A DNA stretch of 41,505 bases from CAYZPB01 sp964480445 (GCA_964480445.1 CAYZPB010000002.1:1-41505), one strand, 5' to 3'. Counted from the stretch's first letter, positions 1-7,496 are shown. The notes: a model not told the origin generated them from the sequence alone. A program made the numbers and translations.

Positions 1-332
1 ACGACTTAAGACATTTGCAACAGGAACATTTTATTGTCTTGTTATTAGATACTAAAAACTGTGTTATCTCGCAGGAACTAATTACAGTTGGTACCTTAAA
101 CTCTTCTATAGTTCATCCGCGCGAGGTTTTTAGACCAGCTATCAAGAAAAGTGTCTCCGCAATAATTCTTGTCCATAACCATCCGAGTGGTGATTCAACA
201 CCAAGCAAAGAGGATATTGAAGTAACAGAAAGATTGATTAAGGCTGGAAAATTAATTGGAATTGATGTGCTTGATCATGTTATTATTGGTGGAAGCAGTT
301 ATACTTCACTCCGCGAGGGAAAGTATATATAA
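1..332 (+). CDS. radC: RadC family JAB/MPN-domain protein, 3' part only
   Basis: This is the C-terminal part of a RadC (YsxA-type) protein. The reading frame is open from base 3 at the window edge to the stop at 330-332, so the start lies outside the window. The visible part is the JAB1/MPN metalloprotease-like domain. It shows the metal-binding motif LVHNHPSGDSTPSKED, with the two His and the downstream Asp of the JAMM signature, and a preceding stretch (SSIVHPREVFRPAI) typical of RadC. The upstream helix-hairpin-helix region is not in the window. The family's biochemical role is unsettled, and the old link to recombination repair is doubtful. In Bacillota radC usually precedes mreB; here mreC follows after only 20 bases. 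The family call is secure. Confidence 0.93.
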   Translation, partial: DLRHLQQEHFIVLLLDTKNCVISQELITVGTLNSSIVHPREVFRPAIKKSVSAIILVHNHPSGDSTPSKEDIEVTERLIKAGKLIGIDVLDHVIIGGSSYTSLREGKYI

Positions 333-352
333 TTTTTTAGGGAAGGCTGATA

Positions 353-1216
353 ATTATCAAGCAGCGTAATTTTAGCAATAAGAACTTAATAATCATTCTT
401 TTAGTTATCGTTCTCCTAGTAATTATAGTTGGCTTAACGATTAATTATCAGGAAATTATTCTGCCGGAAAAGGTGATTAAAGATGCCGTCGCCTGGGTGC
501 AAGGTCTGGTGAGCCGACCTGTTAACTCGATTGCTGGTTTTTTTAATGATTTGCAGGGCTACAGTGCAACTTTCAGCGAAAATCGTGAATTAAAGCTTAA
601 GCTAGAGGATTATCAGCAGCTTCAAGCAAATCTATTACTTTATCAGGACGAGAATCAACGCTTAAAAGAACTTTTAGATTATCAGACAGCAAGCATTGGC
701 GAGTACGAGTTGTTGGCTGCTAAAGTTGTTGCACGCTCTCCTGACAAGTGGAACAATATGCTAGTTATCGATAAAGGATCAGTGCACGGAATCGAAAATG
801 ATATGACAGTAATTACTAGCGAGGGTTTTGTTGGCAAGGTTTATAAAACCTCTTATTATTCAGCAAATGTTCAGTTAGTAACTGACATTAGCCATAACAG
901 CTTTGTTTTTGCACGCATTCATAGTGAACCAGCTCTCTATGGCACAATTGAAGGCTATGATAAAATAAAAAATCTGCTCAAAATCAGACAATCAGAACAT
1001 GATGTTAAGGTTGAGCCTGGCACATATGTTACCACCTCGAGTCTAGGTGGTGTTTTTGCTGATGGGATTGTGATTGGCAGGGTTACCGATGTAATTAACG
1101 ATGACGCCAGTGGTTTAAACAAGACTATCTATATCAAACCTAGTGCTGACCTCTACCATCTGGAAGAGGTATTTGTGATTACCGACTATGTGCAGCTGGC
1201 GGATGAGGATGATTAG
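353..1216 (+). CDS. mreC: Rod shape-determining protein MreC (non-canonical start codon)
   Basis: MreC is a bitopic membrane scaffold of the elongasome that links cytoplasmic MreB to periplasm-side wall enzymes. From base 353 the product is 287 residues, the usual family length. It has a short basic N-terminus (KQRNFSNK), one hydrophobic helix at about residues 11-30, a coiled coil (about 75-105) and the beta-rich MreC domain. The first ATG/GTG/TTG is a GTG at 473, which would delete the membrane anchor. Upstream of it the frame stays open to a TAG at 338-340, and a ribosome binding site (AGGGAAGG, 339-346) precedes ATA at 350 and ATT at 353. I therefore place the start at ATT 353, with ATA 350 as the alternative. 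The stop is directly followed by the mreD ATG. The family is certain; the exact start codon is inferred. Confidence 0.9.
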   Translation: MIKQRNFSNKNLIIILLVIVLLVIIVGLTINYQEIILPEKVIKDAVAWVQGLVSRPVNSIAGFFNDLQGYSATFSENRELKLKLEDYQQLQANLLLYQDENQRLKELLDYQTASIGEYELLAAKVVARSPDKWNNMLVIDKGSVHGIENDMTVITSEGFVGKVYKTSYYSANVQLVTDISHNSFVFARIHSEPALYGTIEGYDKIKNLLKIRQSEHDVKVEPGTYVTTSSLGGVFADGIVIGRVTDVINDDASGLNKTIYIKPSADLYHLEEVFVITDYVQLADEDD

Positions 1217-1720
1217 ATGCGAAAACGAATCCTAATCTTACTTGTTCTCTTCCTTTTCTTAGCCGAAGGTTTAATGATTCCACTACTGACAAAAGCCGAT
1301 TACGGTTTAAGTTTTACCATCTACCCGCGGCTACTTTTAGTTGTCATAATCTATATCGCAATTTATCATAAGGGCAGAGAGGCTTTAATACTTGCTCTGA
1401 TTCTAGGTATTTTAACGGATCTTGTCTTCGGTCGCGTCTATGGCGTCTATACTATTAGTATGATTGGTGTTGTCTTTCTCTCTATAGCCTTAGCAGACTT
1501 ACGCCATCCAAGTTTTTTCTATTATTTATTCGTACAGTTGATTGCAATTACTAGCTATGAGATTTTTATATTCGGTCTATTTAAAATCTATCAATTAGCT
1601 ACCATGCATTTTACGGAGATGCTGCTCTATGTCTTATTACCAACAGTCTTATTTAATCTGCTGCTGGCAGCATTGTTCTATCCTTTGTTAAATCGACTAC
1701 TTGGCAAACAAATCCACTAA
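1217..1720 (+). CDS. mreD: Rod shape-determining protein MreD
   Basis: MreD is the small integral membrane partner of MreC in the lateral-wall machinery. The 167-residue product is almost wholly hydrophobic, with five or six predicted membrane segments and a basic first few residues (MRKR), which matches the family in length and topology. Conserved-looking features include a GILTDLVFGRVYG stretch near residues 64-76, comparable to the GxxxDxxxG region common in MreD proteins. The ATG begins at the base after the mreC stop, so the two are almost certainly translationally coupled. MreD sequences diverge greatly, so the call rests on size, topology, this motif and position between mreC and a PBP2 gene. 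Confidence 0.9.
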   Translation: MRKRILILLVLFLFLAEGLMIPLLTKADYGLSFTIYPRLLLVVIIYIAIYHKGREALILALILGILTDLVFGRVYGVYTISMIGVVFLSIALADLRHPSFFYYLFVQLIAITSYEIFIFGLFKIYQLATMHFTEMLLYVLLPTVLFNLLLAALFYPLLNRLLGKQIH

Positions 1721-1738
1721 GATTAAGGATGTATAGTA

Positions 1739-3607
1739 ATGAGTAATTCAACGGGCACAGGACTCGGAACTAATAGAAGATCTACATTTCGATATAATCT
1801 ACTCTTTTATATCGTTTTTATTCTTTTTGCGATTTTGGTCGGTCGACTGGCTTACATACAATTAATTGAGGGTGAAAACTACCTGGCGCAAGCTGAAAGT
1901 TTCCGCAGCAAGTCGATTCCGATTAATGCCTCGCGCGGATTTATTAAAGATGTCAACGGTGATATATTGGTTGATAATATTACAGCCTGGACAATTACTT
2001 TTGAAATCGACGACGAAGTTAATCAAGATTATGAACAGATAGCTGAAACTCTTGCGAAATTGACCAGCAAAGGTGCCGCCGATGATTCGGAAGAGTTCCT
2101 TAAGGAAAAAGAGCTGATTTTAAAGAATATGGATGTCGGAACACCATTTCAGTCTTCAAAATATATTCCACGGATTGTAAAAAGAGATGTCGATAATAGT
2201 ACGCGTGCTTATATTGAGGAGCATCAATTAGAGCTACCTGGTGTAAATGTAATTTATGATGAGATACGCAATTATATCTACGATGATTTTATGGCCCAAG
2301 TGCTTGGCTATACTCGCAGTATTCCGAGCACGGAGGTAGATTATTATAAGGCGGCTGGTTATAAGCTAACAGACCGAGTTGGTCGCTATGGTTTAGAAAA
2401 ACAGTATGAAGATGTGCTGCGCGGACAGGATGGTTCATATCAGGTAGAGGTCAGCAGTAAGTACTTGAAACTAGAGGTCGGCGAAGTCATTAATCCGGTC
2501 AGTGGTAATAATTTATTGCTGACAATTGATAAGGGCTTTCAGCAATCTGTTGAACAGATACTAGAGAAACATGTGACAGCCTTAAATGCTGAACACGAGG
2601 AGGTCACACTGGCGACTGCAGTCGTTCTTGATCTGAACACGGGCGCTGTGAAAGCAATGGGCAACTACCCGCGTTATAATCCAAACTGGTTTAATGGTGT
2701 CGTTTCGTCTGAACTTTATCAGACCTCGATTATGCCCTATGAGGGAAATACAGCAATCAGGGGTCGTTATGAAATTGGCTCGTCAAGCAAACCGATTACT
2801 GTTTTGGCAGGACTCGAGACCGGAGCAATTAATCTTAATACGGTAATTAATGATCAAGGTCGGATTGCTTATGACCGAAATCCTTTTGGAGATCCCCTCT
2901 ATTTAAGAAATTATGGCGGTCGGGCTATGGGAAGAATTACGATCCAGGAAGCTCTGAAATTTTCAAGTAACGTCTATATGGGCGAGATTTCTTTAAGAAT
3001 GAAGGAGATCTATGGGATTGATCAGACCATGGAATACTACCGCTATTATGGGAACATGCTAGGTGTCGGAAATAAGACTGGCATTGATTTACCCGAGGAA
3101 CTAGCCGGTATTGTTGCAAATAACCGCAACTATGTAATGCAGTCAATCGGCCAGAATGATACATACACAGCCTTACAACTGGCACAGCTGGCGGCAACTA
3201 TCGGAAATGGTGGTTATTTAATGGAGCCTTACCTAGTTGAAGCGATTGAGGAGAAAAGCGACAACGAGGACTTAGGCAAGATTCTTTATAAACGTGAGCC
3301 AAAGGTTATTAATGAGTTAGATGTCAAGCCCGAGCACTTAAGCGCAATCCAAAGGGGAATGGAAATGGTTACCGAGCAAGGTGGTACGGCATATGGAAGC
3401 TTCTATGGGTCGCAGGTTAAGGTTGCTGCTAAGACTGGTACTTCCGAGGTTAGTAATCGTACAGCGCATACAATAATTACCGGCTATGCACCAGCGGATA
3501 ATCCTGAAATAGCATTTTCGGTAATTGTGCCCCACGGTGATGTGAGGGGCTTTGCGGCCGGCACTATTGCCCGAGAAATAGTAGATGAATATTTTCGCCT
3601 TAGATAA
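1739..3607 (+). CDS. mrdA: Penicillin-binding protein 2 (class B transpeptidase, elongasome)
   Basis: This is a class B penicillin-binding protein that cross-links peptidoglycan during side-wall growth, working with the RodA glycosyltransferase encoded next. The 622 residues comprise a short cytoplasmic tail, one membrane anchor (about 20-40), the PBP dimerisation domain (about 60-250) and the transpeptidase domain. The catalytic motifs are all present: SSSK with the nucleophile Ser348 and Lys351, SSN at 409-411 and KTG at 565-567. There are no PASTA repeats, which argues against a SpoVD/PBP2x assignment. The start at 1739 follows GGATGTATAGTA, a weak ribosome binding site. The last codons lie in a 19-bp tandem duplication that gives the protein a new end (see the repeat at 3583-3620). 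Confidence 0.94.
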   Translation: MSNSTGTGLGTNRRSTFRYNLLFYIVFILFAILVGRLAYIQLIEGENYLAQAESFRSKSIPINASRGFIKDVNGDILVDNITAWTITFEIDDEVNQDYEQIAETLAKLTSKGAADDSEEFLKEKELILKNMDVGTPFQSSKYIPRIVKRDVDNSTRAYIEEHQLELPGVNVIYDEIRNYIYDDFMAQVLGYTRSIPSTEVDYYKAAGYKLTDRVGRYGLEKQYEDVLRGQDGSYQVEVSSKYLKLEVGEVINPVSGNNLLLTIDKGFQQSVEQILEKHVTALNAEHEEVTLATAVVLDLNTGAVKAMGNYPRYNPNWFNGVVSSELYQTSIMPYEGNTAIRGRYEIGSSSKPITVLAGLETGAINLNTVINDQGRIAYDRNPFGDPLYLRNYGGRAMGRITIQEALKFSSNVYMGEISLRMKEIYGIDQTMEYYRYYGNMLGVGNKTGIDLPEELAGIVANNRNYVMQSIGQNDTYTALQLAQLAATIGNGGYLMEPYLVEAIEEKSDNEDLGKILYKREPKVINELDVKPEHLSAIQRGMEMVTEQGGTAYGSFYGSQVKVAAKTGTSEVSNRTAHTIITGYAPADNPEIAFSVIVPHGDVRGFAAGTIAREIVDEYFRLR

Positions 3608-3620
3608 ATATTTTCGCCTT
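3583..3620 (+). repeat. 19-bp tandem duplication across the PBP2 stop codon
   Basis: Two adjacent 19-base copies, 3583-3601 and 3602-3620, differ only at the fifth base (G in copy 1, A in copy 2); the shared core is AATATTTTCGCCTT. Because 19 is not a multiple of three, copy 2 is read in another frame and supplies the TAA at 3605-3607. Without it the gene would read on from CTT through AAT AGA to the TAG just after copy 2. The repeat therefore changes only the last two residues of PBP2 and lengthens the gap to rodA. Confidence 0.9.
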
Positions 3621-3644
3621 AATAGATAGGGAGCGACCAGACTT

Positions 3645-4778
3645 ATGGATTTAAACAGTAAATATATAAGACGGATAGATTTTATAATGCTGCTAGTAGT
3701 TGTTGGCCTAGCAATCTTTAGCTATCTGGGAATTGCTAGTGCCAAACCGGATACACTAAATGCGATTAAGCAGCTTATCTGGTTTTCGCTTGGCTTTGTA
3801 GTTATGTTTGCGATTATATTTATTGACTATGAGCTTATTAAGAGGTCATCTTACATTTTATATGGGCTGGGGATTGTCTTACTGATTGGGCTTTTTATTT
3901 TTGCAGATCCAACTCGTGGTGCGGCAAGTTGGTACTACTTTTTGGATGGGCGACTTGCCTTTCAACCGTCAGAGTTGGCAAAAATATTCACAATAATGGC
4001 TCTTGCGCGCTACTTAGATGATCGTAAGGGAAAAGAATTTGTTAGATTTCGTGAACTTCTAGTACCATTTATGATTGTAGGCTTGCCCTTACTACTGATT
4101 GTTTTCCAACCTGATTTAGGGACTGCTCTAATTTTTGTCGTAATCTTGGTGGCGATGCTCTTAGTGTATGGTGTTAGCAGTAAACATTTTGCAATTATGG
4201 GTACTATTGCAGCAGCCTTTGTTGCTCTACTAGTCCTAATTTATAATTTCTTGCCAAATGTTTTTTATAAGATTATTCAGCCCGGACAATTTGAACGACT
4301 TGTCTCCTTTATTGATCCAAGCCATGATCCACTTAATACCGGCTATCATGTTACTCAATCCTTAATTGCTGTCGGGTCAGGGCAACTGACTGGTGTTGGG
4401 CTAGGTGAAGGAAAGCAGGGTAGATTTAATTGGGTGCCGGATTCATATACTGATTTTATCTTCTCCGTAATCGCTGAAGAATTAGGGTTTATCGGCGCAA
4501 GTATGCTTATTCTACTTTTATTTATCCTGATTTATCGAATCTATCGAATTGGGACAACGGCGCCTGATACTTATGGTATGCTAGTAACAGCAGGTATTGT
4601 TGGAATGTTAGTCTTTACGACTTTTGAGAATATTGGAATGACAATCGGTATCATGCCGATTACAGGAATTCCACTGCCCTTTGTAAGTTATGGTGGCAGC
4701 TCGATTCTGACCAATTTTATTGCCTTAGGTTTGGTTTTAAATGTTGGTGTAAGGAGAAGCAAGAAACTGTTTGATTAA
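3645..4778 (+). CDS. rodA: Peptidoglycan glycosyltransferase RodA (SEDS family)
   Basis: RodA polymerises lipid II into glycan strands in the membrane, paired with the PBP2 encoded just upstream. The 377-residue product has about ten membrane segments. SEDS hallmarks are visible: RLAFQPSELAKI near residues 104-115, QPDLGTAL near 157, WVPDSYTDFIFSVIAEELGF near 263-282 (the extracellular loop containing the essential Asp) and the C-terminal GIPLPFVSYGGSS. The last motif is also found in FtsW. I prefer RodA because of the neighbouring mreC, mreD and PBP2 genes. The ATG at 3645 is preceded by GGGAGCG. The 37-base gap to PBP2 has no terminator, so the cluster is probably one transcript. Confidence 0.93.
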   Translation: MDLNSKYIRRIDFIMLLVVVGLAIFSYLGIASAKPDTLNAIKQLIWFSLGFVVMFAIIFIDYELIKRSSYILYGLGIVLLIGLFIFADPTRGAASWYYFLDGRLAFQPSELAKIFTIMALARYLDDRKGKEFVRFRELLVPFMIVGLPLLLIVFQPDLGTALIFVVILVAMLLVYGVSSKHFAIMGTIAAAFVALLVLIYNFLPNVFYKIIQPGQFERLVSFIDPSHDPLNTGYHVTQSLIAVGSGQLTGVGLGEGKQGRFNWVPDSYTDFIFSVIAEELGFIGASMLILLLFILIYRIYRIGTTAPDTYGMLVTAGIVGMLVFTTFENIGMTIGIMPITGIPLPFVSYGGSSILTNFIALGLVLNVGVRRSKKLFD

Positions 4779-4804
4779 ATAACACATGTTTTGGAGCGAT
4801 CGAT

Positions 4805-6259
4805 ATGAATAGAATTATTATAAATTATGAGAAAAATCGGGTGCGTGCAGCCATAGTTGAGGCTGACCAGCTAGTTGAATTTCATGTCGAGCATACGGCA
4901 GAAAAACTGGTGGGCAATATATATGTTGGCAAGGTGATGAACGTCCTGCCAGGAATGCAGGCTGCTTTTATTGATATCGGTTTAGAGCGCAACGCTTTCC
5001 TTTATGTTGACGATACTTATTATCCGGCCGATGAGGATGACGTGCAAACAAAAGAACACCCTTATAACATTAATGAAGTGTTACACGAGGGACAAATGAT
5101 TCTTGTCCAAGTGAAAAAGGACATGTTTGGTACCAAAGGTCCACGCGTTACTAGCTATATTTCGCTTGCTGGTAGGATGACTGTCTATCTTCCGCATAGT
5201 AATCACGTTGGTATCTCCAAAAAAATCACCGAAGCAAGTGTGCGTGAAGAGCTACGAGCAAGTGGGCAAAAATTATTGCGAGATGACGATGGAATGATTA
5301 TCCGCACTAAGGCGTTAGGTGCTGATTTGGCAGCGATTGAAGAGGACTTAACGGCGCAACGAAAACTCTGGCGCAAGATTCTTAAAAAAAGTGAGGGTAT
5401 TAACAAACCGACACTGATTTATAAAGATTTTGACCTTATTTATCGCCTAATTCGTGATATCTTTACGGCAGAGATTGATGAGCTGGTAGTCGATAATGCC
5501 CAAGAATACATACAGATTAAAGAATTTATGTCGGAGACGATTGAAGAACTTGCTGATCGACTGATTCTCTATCAGGGTAAGGATATTTTCGCTGAGTACA
5601 AGATTGAACACGAAATTAGCAAATTAATCAAAGATAAGATTTGGCTCAAGAGTGGTGGCTATATTGTTATTGAGCAGACTGAAGCCCTGACAGTTATTGA
5701 TGTTAATACTGGTAAATATGTAGGTCGTACTAGCCTTGAGGAGACGCTTTATCGCACTAATCTTCTGGCAGCGACAGAAGTGGCTAAGCAGCTCCGGTTA
5801 CGTGATATTGGCGGCATTATAATTATCGATTTTATTGATATGGAGGATGCTGATCATAAAGAGCATGTTGTTGCTAAGCTTAACCAGGAACTAACAAAAG
5901 ACCGGATGCGGACCTCAGTAAGCGGGATGACGCCGCTTGGCTTGGTCGAATTAACACGCAAAAAGGTGCGGGCAAGTATCGATACAACACTGCTTCGCCC
6001 CTGTCCATGTTGTGGCGGAAAGGGACGAGTCTATGCAGAGGATGAGATTTATTCATTGCTGCAAAAAGAGGCAAGAAGTTTTGAGCAGCATGTGGATATT
6101 CCTCACTTAATACTAGAAGTAAATCCCTTTGTTGCTGAGCAATTAAAGCGTGATAATGAGCAACAATTAGCTGAACTTAGCGAGCTGGCAGGCAGGGAAA
6201 TCAAACTGCGCGAGAACTCTTTACTCAATTTAAATGCCTTTCATTTCTTGTTTAAATAG
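4805..6259 (+). CDS. rng: Ribonuclease E/G family endoribonuclease
   Basis: This endonuclease cleaves single-stranded A/U-rich RNA and acts in rRNA maturation and mRNA decay. The 484-residue product has RNase G size and lacks the long C-terminal scaffold of enterobacterial RNase E. In order it shows an S1 RNA-binding domain (about 35-120), the 5'-sensor/RNase H-like region, and the catalytic DNase I-like domain with Asp299 in LTVIDVNTGKYVG and Asp342 in IIIIDFIDM, both expected to bind Mg2+. The Zn-link Cys cluster RPCPCCGGKGR is at 398-408. In Bacillota it commonly sits just upstream of rplU, as here. The ATG at 4805 follows GGAGCGATCG at suitable spacing. Confidence 0.93.
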   Translation: MNRIIINYEKNRVRAAIVEADQLVEFHVEHTAEKLVGNIYVGKVMNVLPGMQAAFIDIGLERNAFLYVDDTYYPADEDDVQTKEHPYNINEVLHEGQMILVQVKKDMFGTKGPRVTSYISLAGRMTVYLPHSNHVGISKKITEASVREELRASGQKLLRDDDGMIIRTKALGADLAAIEEDLTAQRKLWRKILKKSEGINKPTLIYKDFDLIYRLIRDIFTAEIDELVVDNAQEYIQIKEFMSETIEELADRLILYQGKDIFAEYKIEHEISKLIKDKIWLKSGGYIVIEQTEALTVIDVNTGKYVGRTSLEETLYRTNLLAATEVAKQLRLRDIGGIIIIDFIDMEDADHKEHVVAKLNQELTKDRMRTSVSGMTPLGLVELTRKKVRASIDTTLLRPCPCCGGKGRVYAEDEIYSLLQKEARSFEQHVDIPHLILEVNPFVAEQLKRDNEQQLAELSELAGREIKLRENSLLNLNAFHFLFK

Positions 6260-6260
6260 T

Positions 6261-6289
6261 TTGACAGAAAGAAAGATTCATGGTAATAT
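6261..6289 (+). promoter_or_regulatory. Sigma-A type promoter of the rplU operon
   Basis: A perfect -35 box TTGACA (6261-6266) and a -10 box TAATAT (6284-6289) are separated by exactly 17 bases. They lie directly after the RNase E/G stop codon and before the structured leader of rplU, so transcription should begin near 6296. This is the best promoter match in the window, in keeping with the high expression expected of ribosomal protein genes. Confidence 0.8.
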
Positions 6290-6295
6290 CATCAG

Positions 6296-6380
6296 GTGGT
6301 GCAGGTGCACCCATACTCCGCACTGAATAGGTTTACAAGCGTCTTTGACGCACCTATCATCGGGCGAGACCCTAGATATG
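6296..6380 (+). ncRNA. L21-type structured 5' leader of rplU
   Basis: The 5' untranslated region of rplU folds into evident hairpins. GTGC/GCAC encloses AGGT at 6299-6310. A composite stem pairs ATAGGT (6327-6332) with ACCTAT (6352-6357) around an inner GCGTC/GACGC stem (6339-6351). GGG (6362-6364) pairs with CCC (6370-6372). Its position, length and the ACTCCGCACTGAATAGG stretch resemble the ribosomal protein leader described upstream of rplU in low-GC Gram-positives (Rfam L21 leader). It is presumably an autoregulatory binding site for a ribosomal protein. The boundaries are approximate and the family assignment comes from memory of the motif. Confidence 0.65.
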
Positions 6381-6396
6381 AGGAGGTAGATTAAAG

Positions 6397-6708
6397 ATGT
6401 ATGCAATTATTCAAACTGGTGGTAAACAGTATAAGGTTGTAGAAGGCGATGTTATCTATATTGAAAAATTAGACGCTGAAGAAGAGACCGCTTTTGAATT
6501 TGATCATGTGTTAATGATTGCGAAAGATGATTCAATAATTGTTGGTAATCCGACAATTGATGGTGCGAAAGTCATGGGCAAGGTAGAAAAACATGGCCGT
6601 GGAAAGAAGCTTGTAGTTTATAAATATAAGCGTCGCAAGAATTATTCGCGCAAACAAGGACACCGTCAGCCATTTACGAAGGTTACTATCGAGCAAATTA
6701 TAGCATAA
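6397..6708 (+). CDS. rplU: Large ribosomal subunit protein bL21
   Basis: bL21 binds 23S rRNA in the 50S subunit. The 103-residue product has the family length and signature: the MYAIIQTGGKQYKV start, a basic KRRKNYSRKQGHRQPFT segment near 79-95 that contacts rRNA, and a C-terminal KVTIEQI. The start ATG follows a near-perfect ribosome binding site GAGGAGGT at 6379-6386. The stop TAA shares its last base with the prp ATG (TAATG), indicating coupled translation. It is the first gene of the rplU-prp-rpmA unit. Confidence 0.98.
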   Translation: MYAIIQTGGKQYKVVEGDVIYIEKLDAEEETAFEFDHVLMIAKDDSIIVGNPTIDGAKVMGKVEKHGRGKKLVVYKYKRRKNYSRKQGHRQPFTKVTIEQIIA

Positions 6709-7049
6709 TGATATACGTAACGATTAAGGAAAGTTTAGATGAAAAGATTAGGGCAGTAGAAGTAAGAGGACATGCTGGTTATGCTGAGCATGGTCAGGAC
6801 ATTGTCTGTGCAGCCGTTTCTGCCGTTACAATCGGTGCAGTAAACTCAGTCGATAAACTACTGGGGATTGATTTAGAAGCGACCGTAGATGAAGAACAGG
6901 GATTACTCCAATGGGAGGTTCCCGAACAGCAAGCAGAGACAAGCGATCTACAATTACAGCTATTGATGCGGATGATGATTGAAACGCTGCAGATGATTGA
7001 AAATGAATATAATGAGTTTATAAAAATTAAAATAGAATCCAGTTTATAG
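6708..7049 (+). CDS. prp: Ribosomal-processing cysteine protease Prp
   Basis: Prp (YsxB) removes the N-terminal extension of ribosomal protein L27, a step needed for functional 50S subunits in Bacillota. The 113-residue product shows the catalytic pair His22 and Cys34 within GHAGYAEHGQDIVCAAVSA, the positions known in Staphylococcus aureus Prp. Its substrate, rpmA, is the next gene and carries the matching LQFFA extension. The ATG overlaps the rplU stop by one base and has no strong ribosome binding site of its own, so expression probably depends on coupling to rplU. Confidence 0.95.
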   Translation: MIYVTIKESLDEKIRAVEVRGHAGYAEHGQDIVCAAVSAVTIGAVNSVDKLLGIDLEATVDEEQGLLQWEVPEQQAETSDLQLQLLMRMMIETLQMIENEYNEFIKIKIESSL

Positions 7050-7061
7050 GAGGTGGATACC

Positions 7062-7343
7062 ATGTTAAAAATGAATTTACAGTTCTTTGCCTCAAAAAAG
7101 GGTGCAGGAAGCACAAAGAACGGCCGTGACAGCATGTCAAAACGTTTAGGAGTTAAACGTGGCGATGGGCAGTTAGTTACTGCAGGGAGCATTCTTGTTC
7201 GTCAACGTGGAACTAAAATTTACCCTGGCAATAACGTAGGTAGAGGACGCGATGACACCTTATTCGCGACAGTTGAAGGTGTTGTGAAATTTGAGCGCAT
7301 GGGTCGCGACCGCAGAAAAGTTAGTGTTTACGCAGAAGCATAA
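7062..7343 (+). CDS. rpmA: Large ribosomal subunit protein bL27 with cleavable N-terminal extension
   Basis: bL27 reaches toward the peptidyl transferase centre. The product is 93 residues from the ATG at 7062, which lies five bases after the ribosome binding site GGAGGTGG (7049-7056). An in-frame GTG at 7053 falls inside that site and is rejected. The N-terminus MLKMNLQFFASKKGAGSTKN carries the LQFFA sequence that Prp cuts to expose the mature SKKGAGSTKN end. The basic and Gly-rich body (QRGTKIYPGNNVGRGRDDTLFA) is typical. A terminator follows at 7358, closing the operon. Confidence 0.97.
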   Translation: MLKMNLQFFASKKGAGSTKNGRDSMSKRLGVKRGDGQLVTAGSILVRQRGTKIYPGNNVGRGRDDTLFATVEGVVKFERMGRDRRKVSVYAEA

Positions 7344-7357
7344 TAAAGCCTAAATTA

Positions 7358-7385
7358 ATCCCAGCCACTCTGGCTGGGATTTTTG
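7358..7385 (+). terminator. Intrinsic terminator after rpmA
   Basis: A perfect 9-bp stem, ATCCCAGCC (7358-7366) with GGCTGGGAT (7372-7380), encloses a 5-base loop and is followed by a run of T. It separates the ribosomal protein operon from obg. Confidence 0.92.
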
Positions 7386-7408
7386 TATTTAATAAGGTCG
7401 CAAAATAC

Positions 7409-7488
7409 TGTATAATTACAATAAATGCTTAATAGCAGTAGATATTGCATTAAGGCAGATGTGCATTGAAGTATATCTTGCATTGAGG
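7409..7488 (+). promoter_or_regulatory. Candidate obg promoter and leader with three TGCATTRARG repeats
   Basis: A perfect -10 box TATAAT lies at 7411-7416, but no convincing -35 box is visible upstream. The following leader contains three related 10-mers: TGCATTAAGG (7446-7455), TGCATTGAAG (7462-7471) and TGCATTGAGG (7479-7488). Their start-to-start spacing is 16 and 17 bases. The last overlaps the obg ribosome binding site. Whether the repeats have any role is unknown. Confidence 0.4.
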
Positions 7489-7496
7489 AGAGTATT

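Noticed and set aside
473..1216. mreC starting at GTG 473
   Set aside because: It has no good ribosome binding site and would lose the conserved N-terminal membrane anchor, whose coding sequence is intact upstream.
7053..7343. rpmA starting at GTG 7053
   Set aside because: The GTG lies inside the ribosome binding site GGAGGTGG; the ATG at 7062 has ideal spacing and gives the standard L27 N-terminus.
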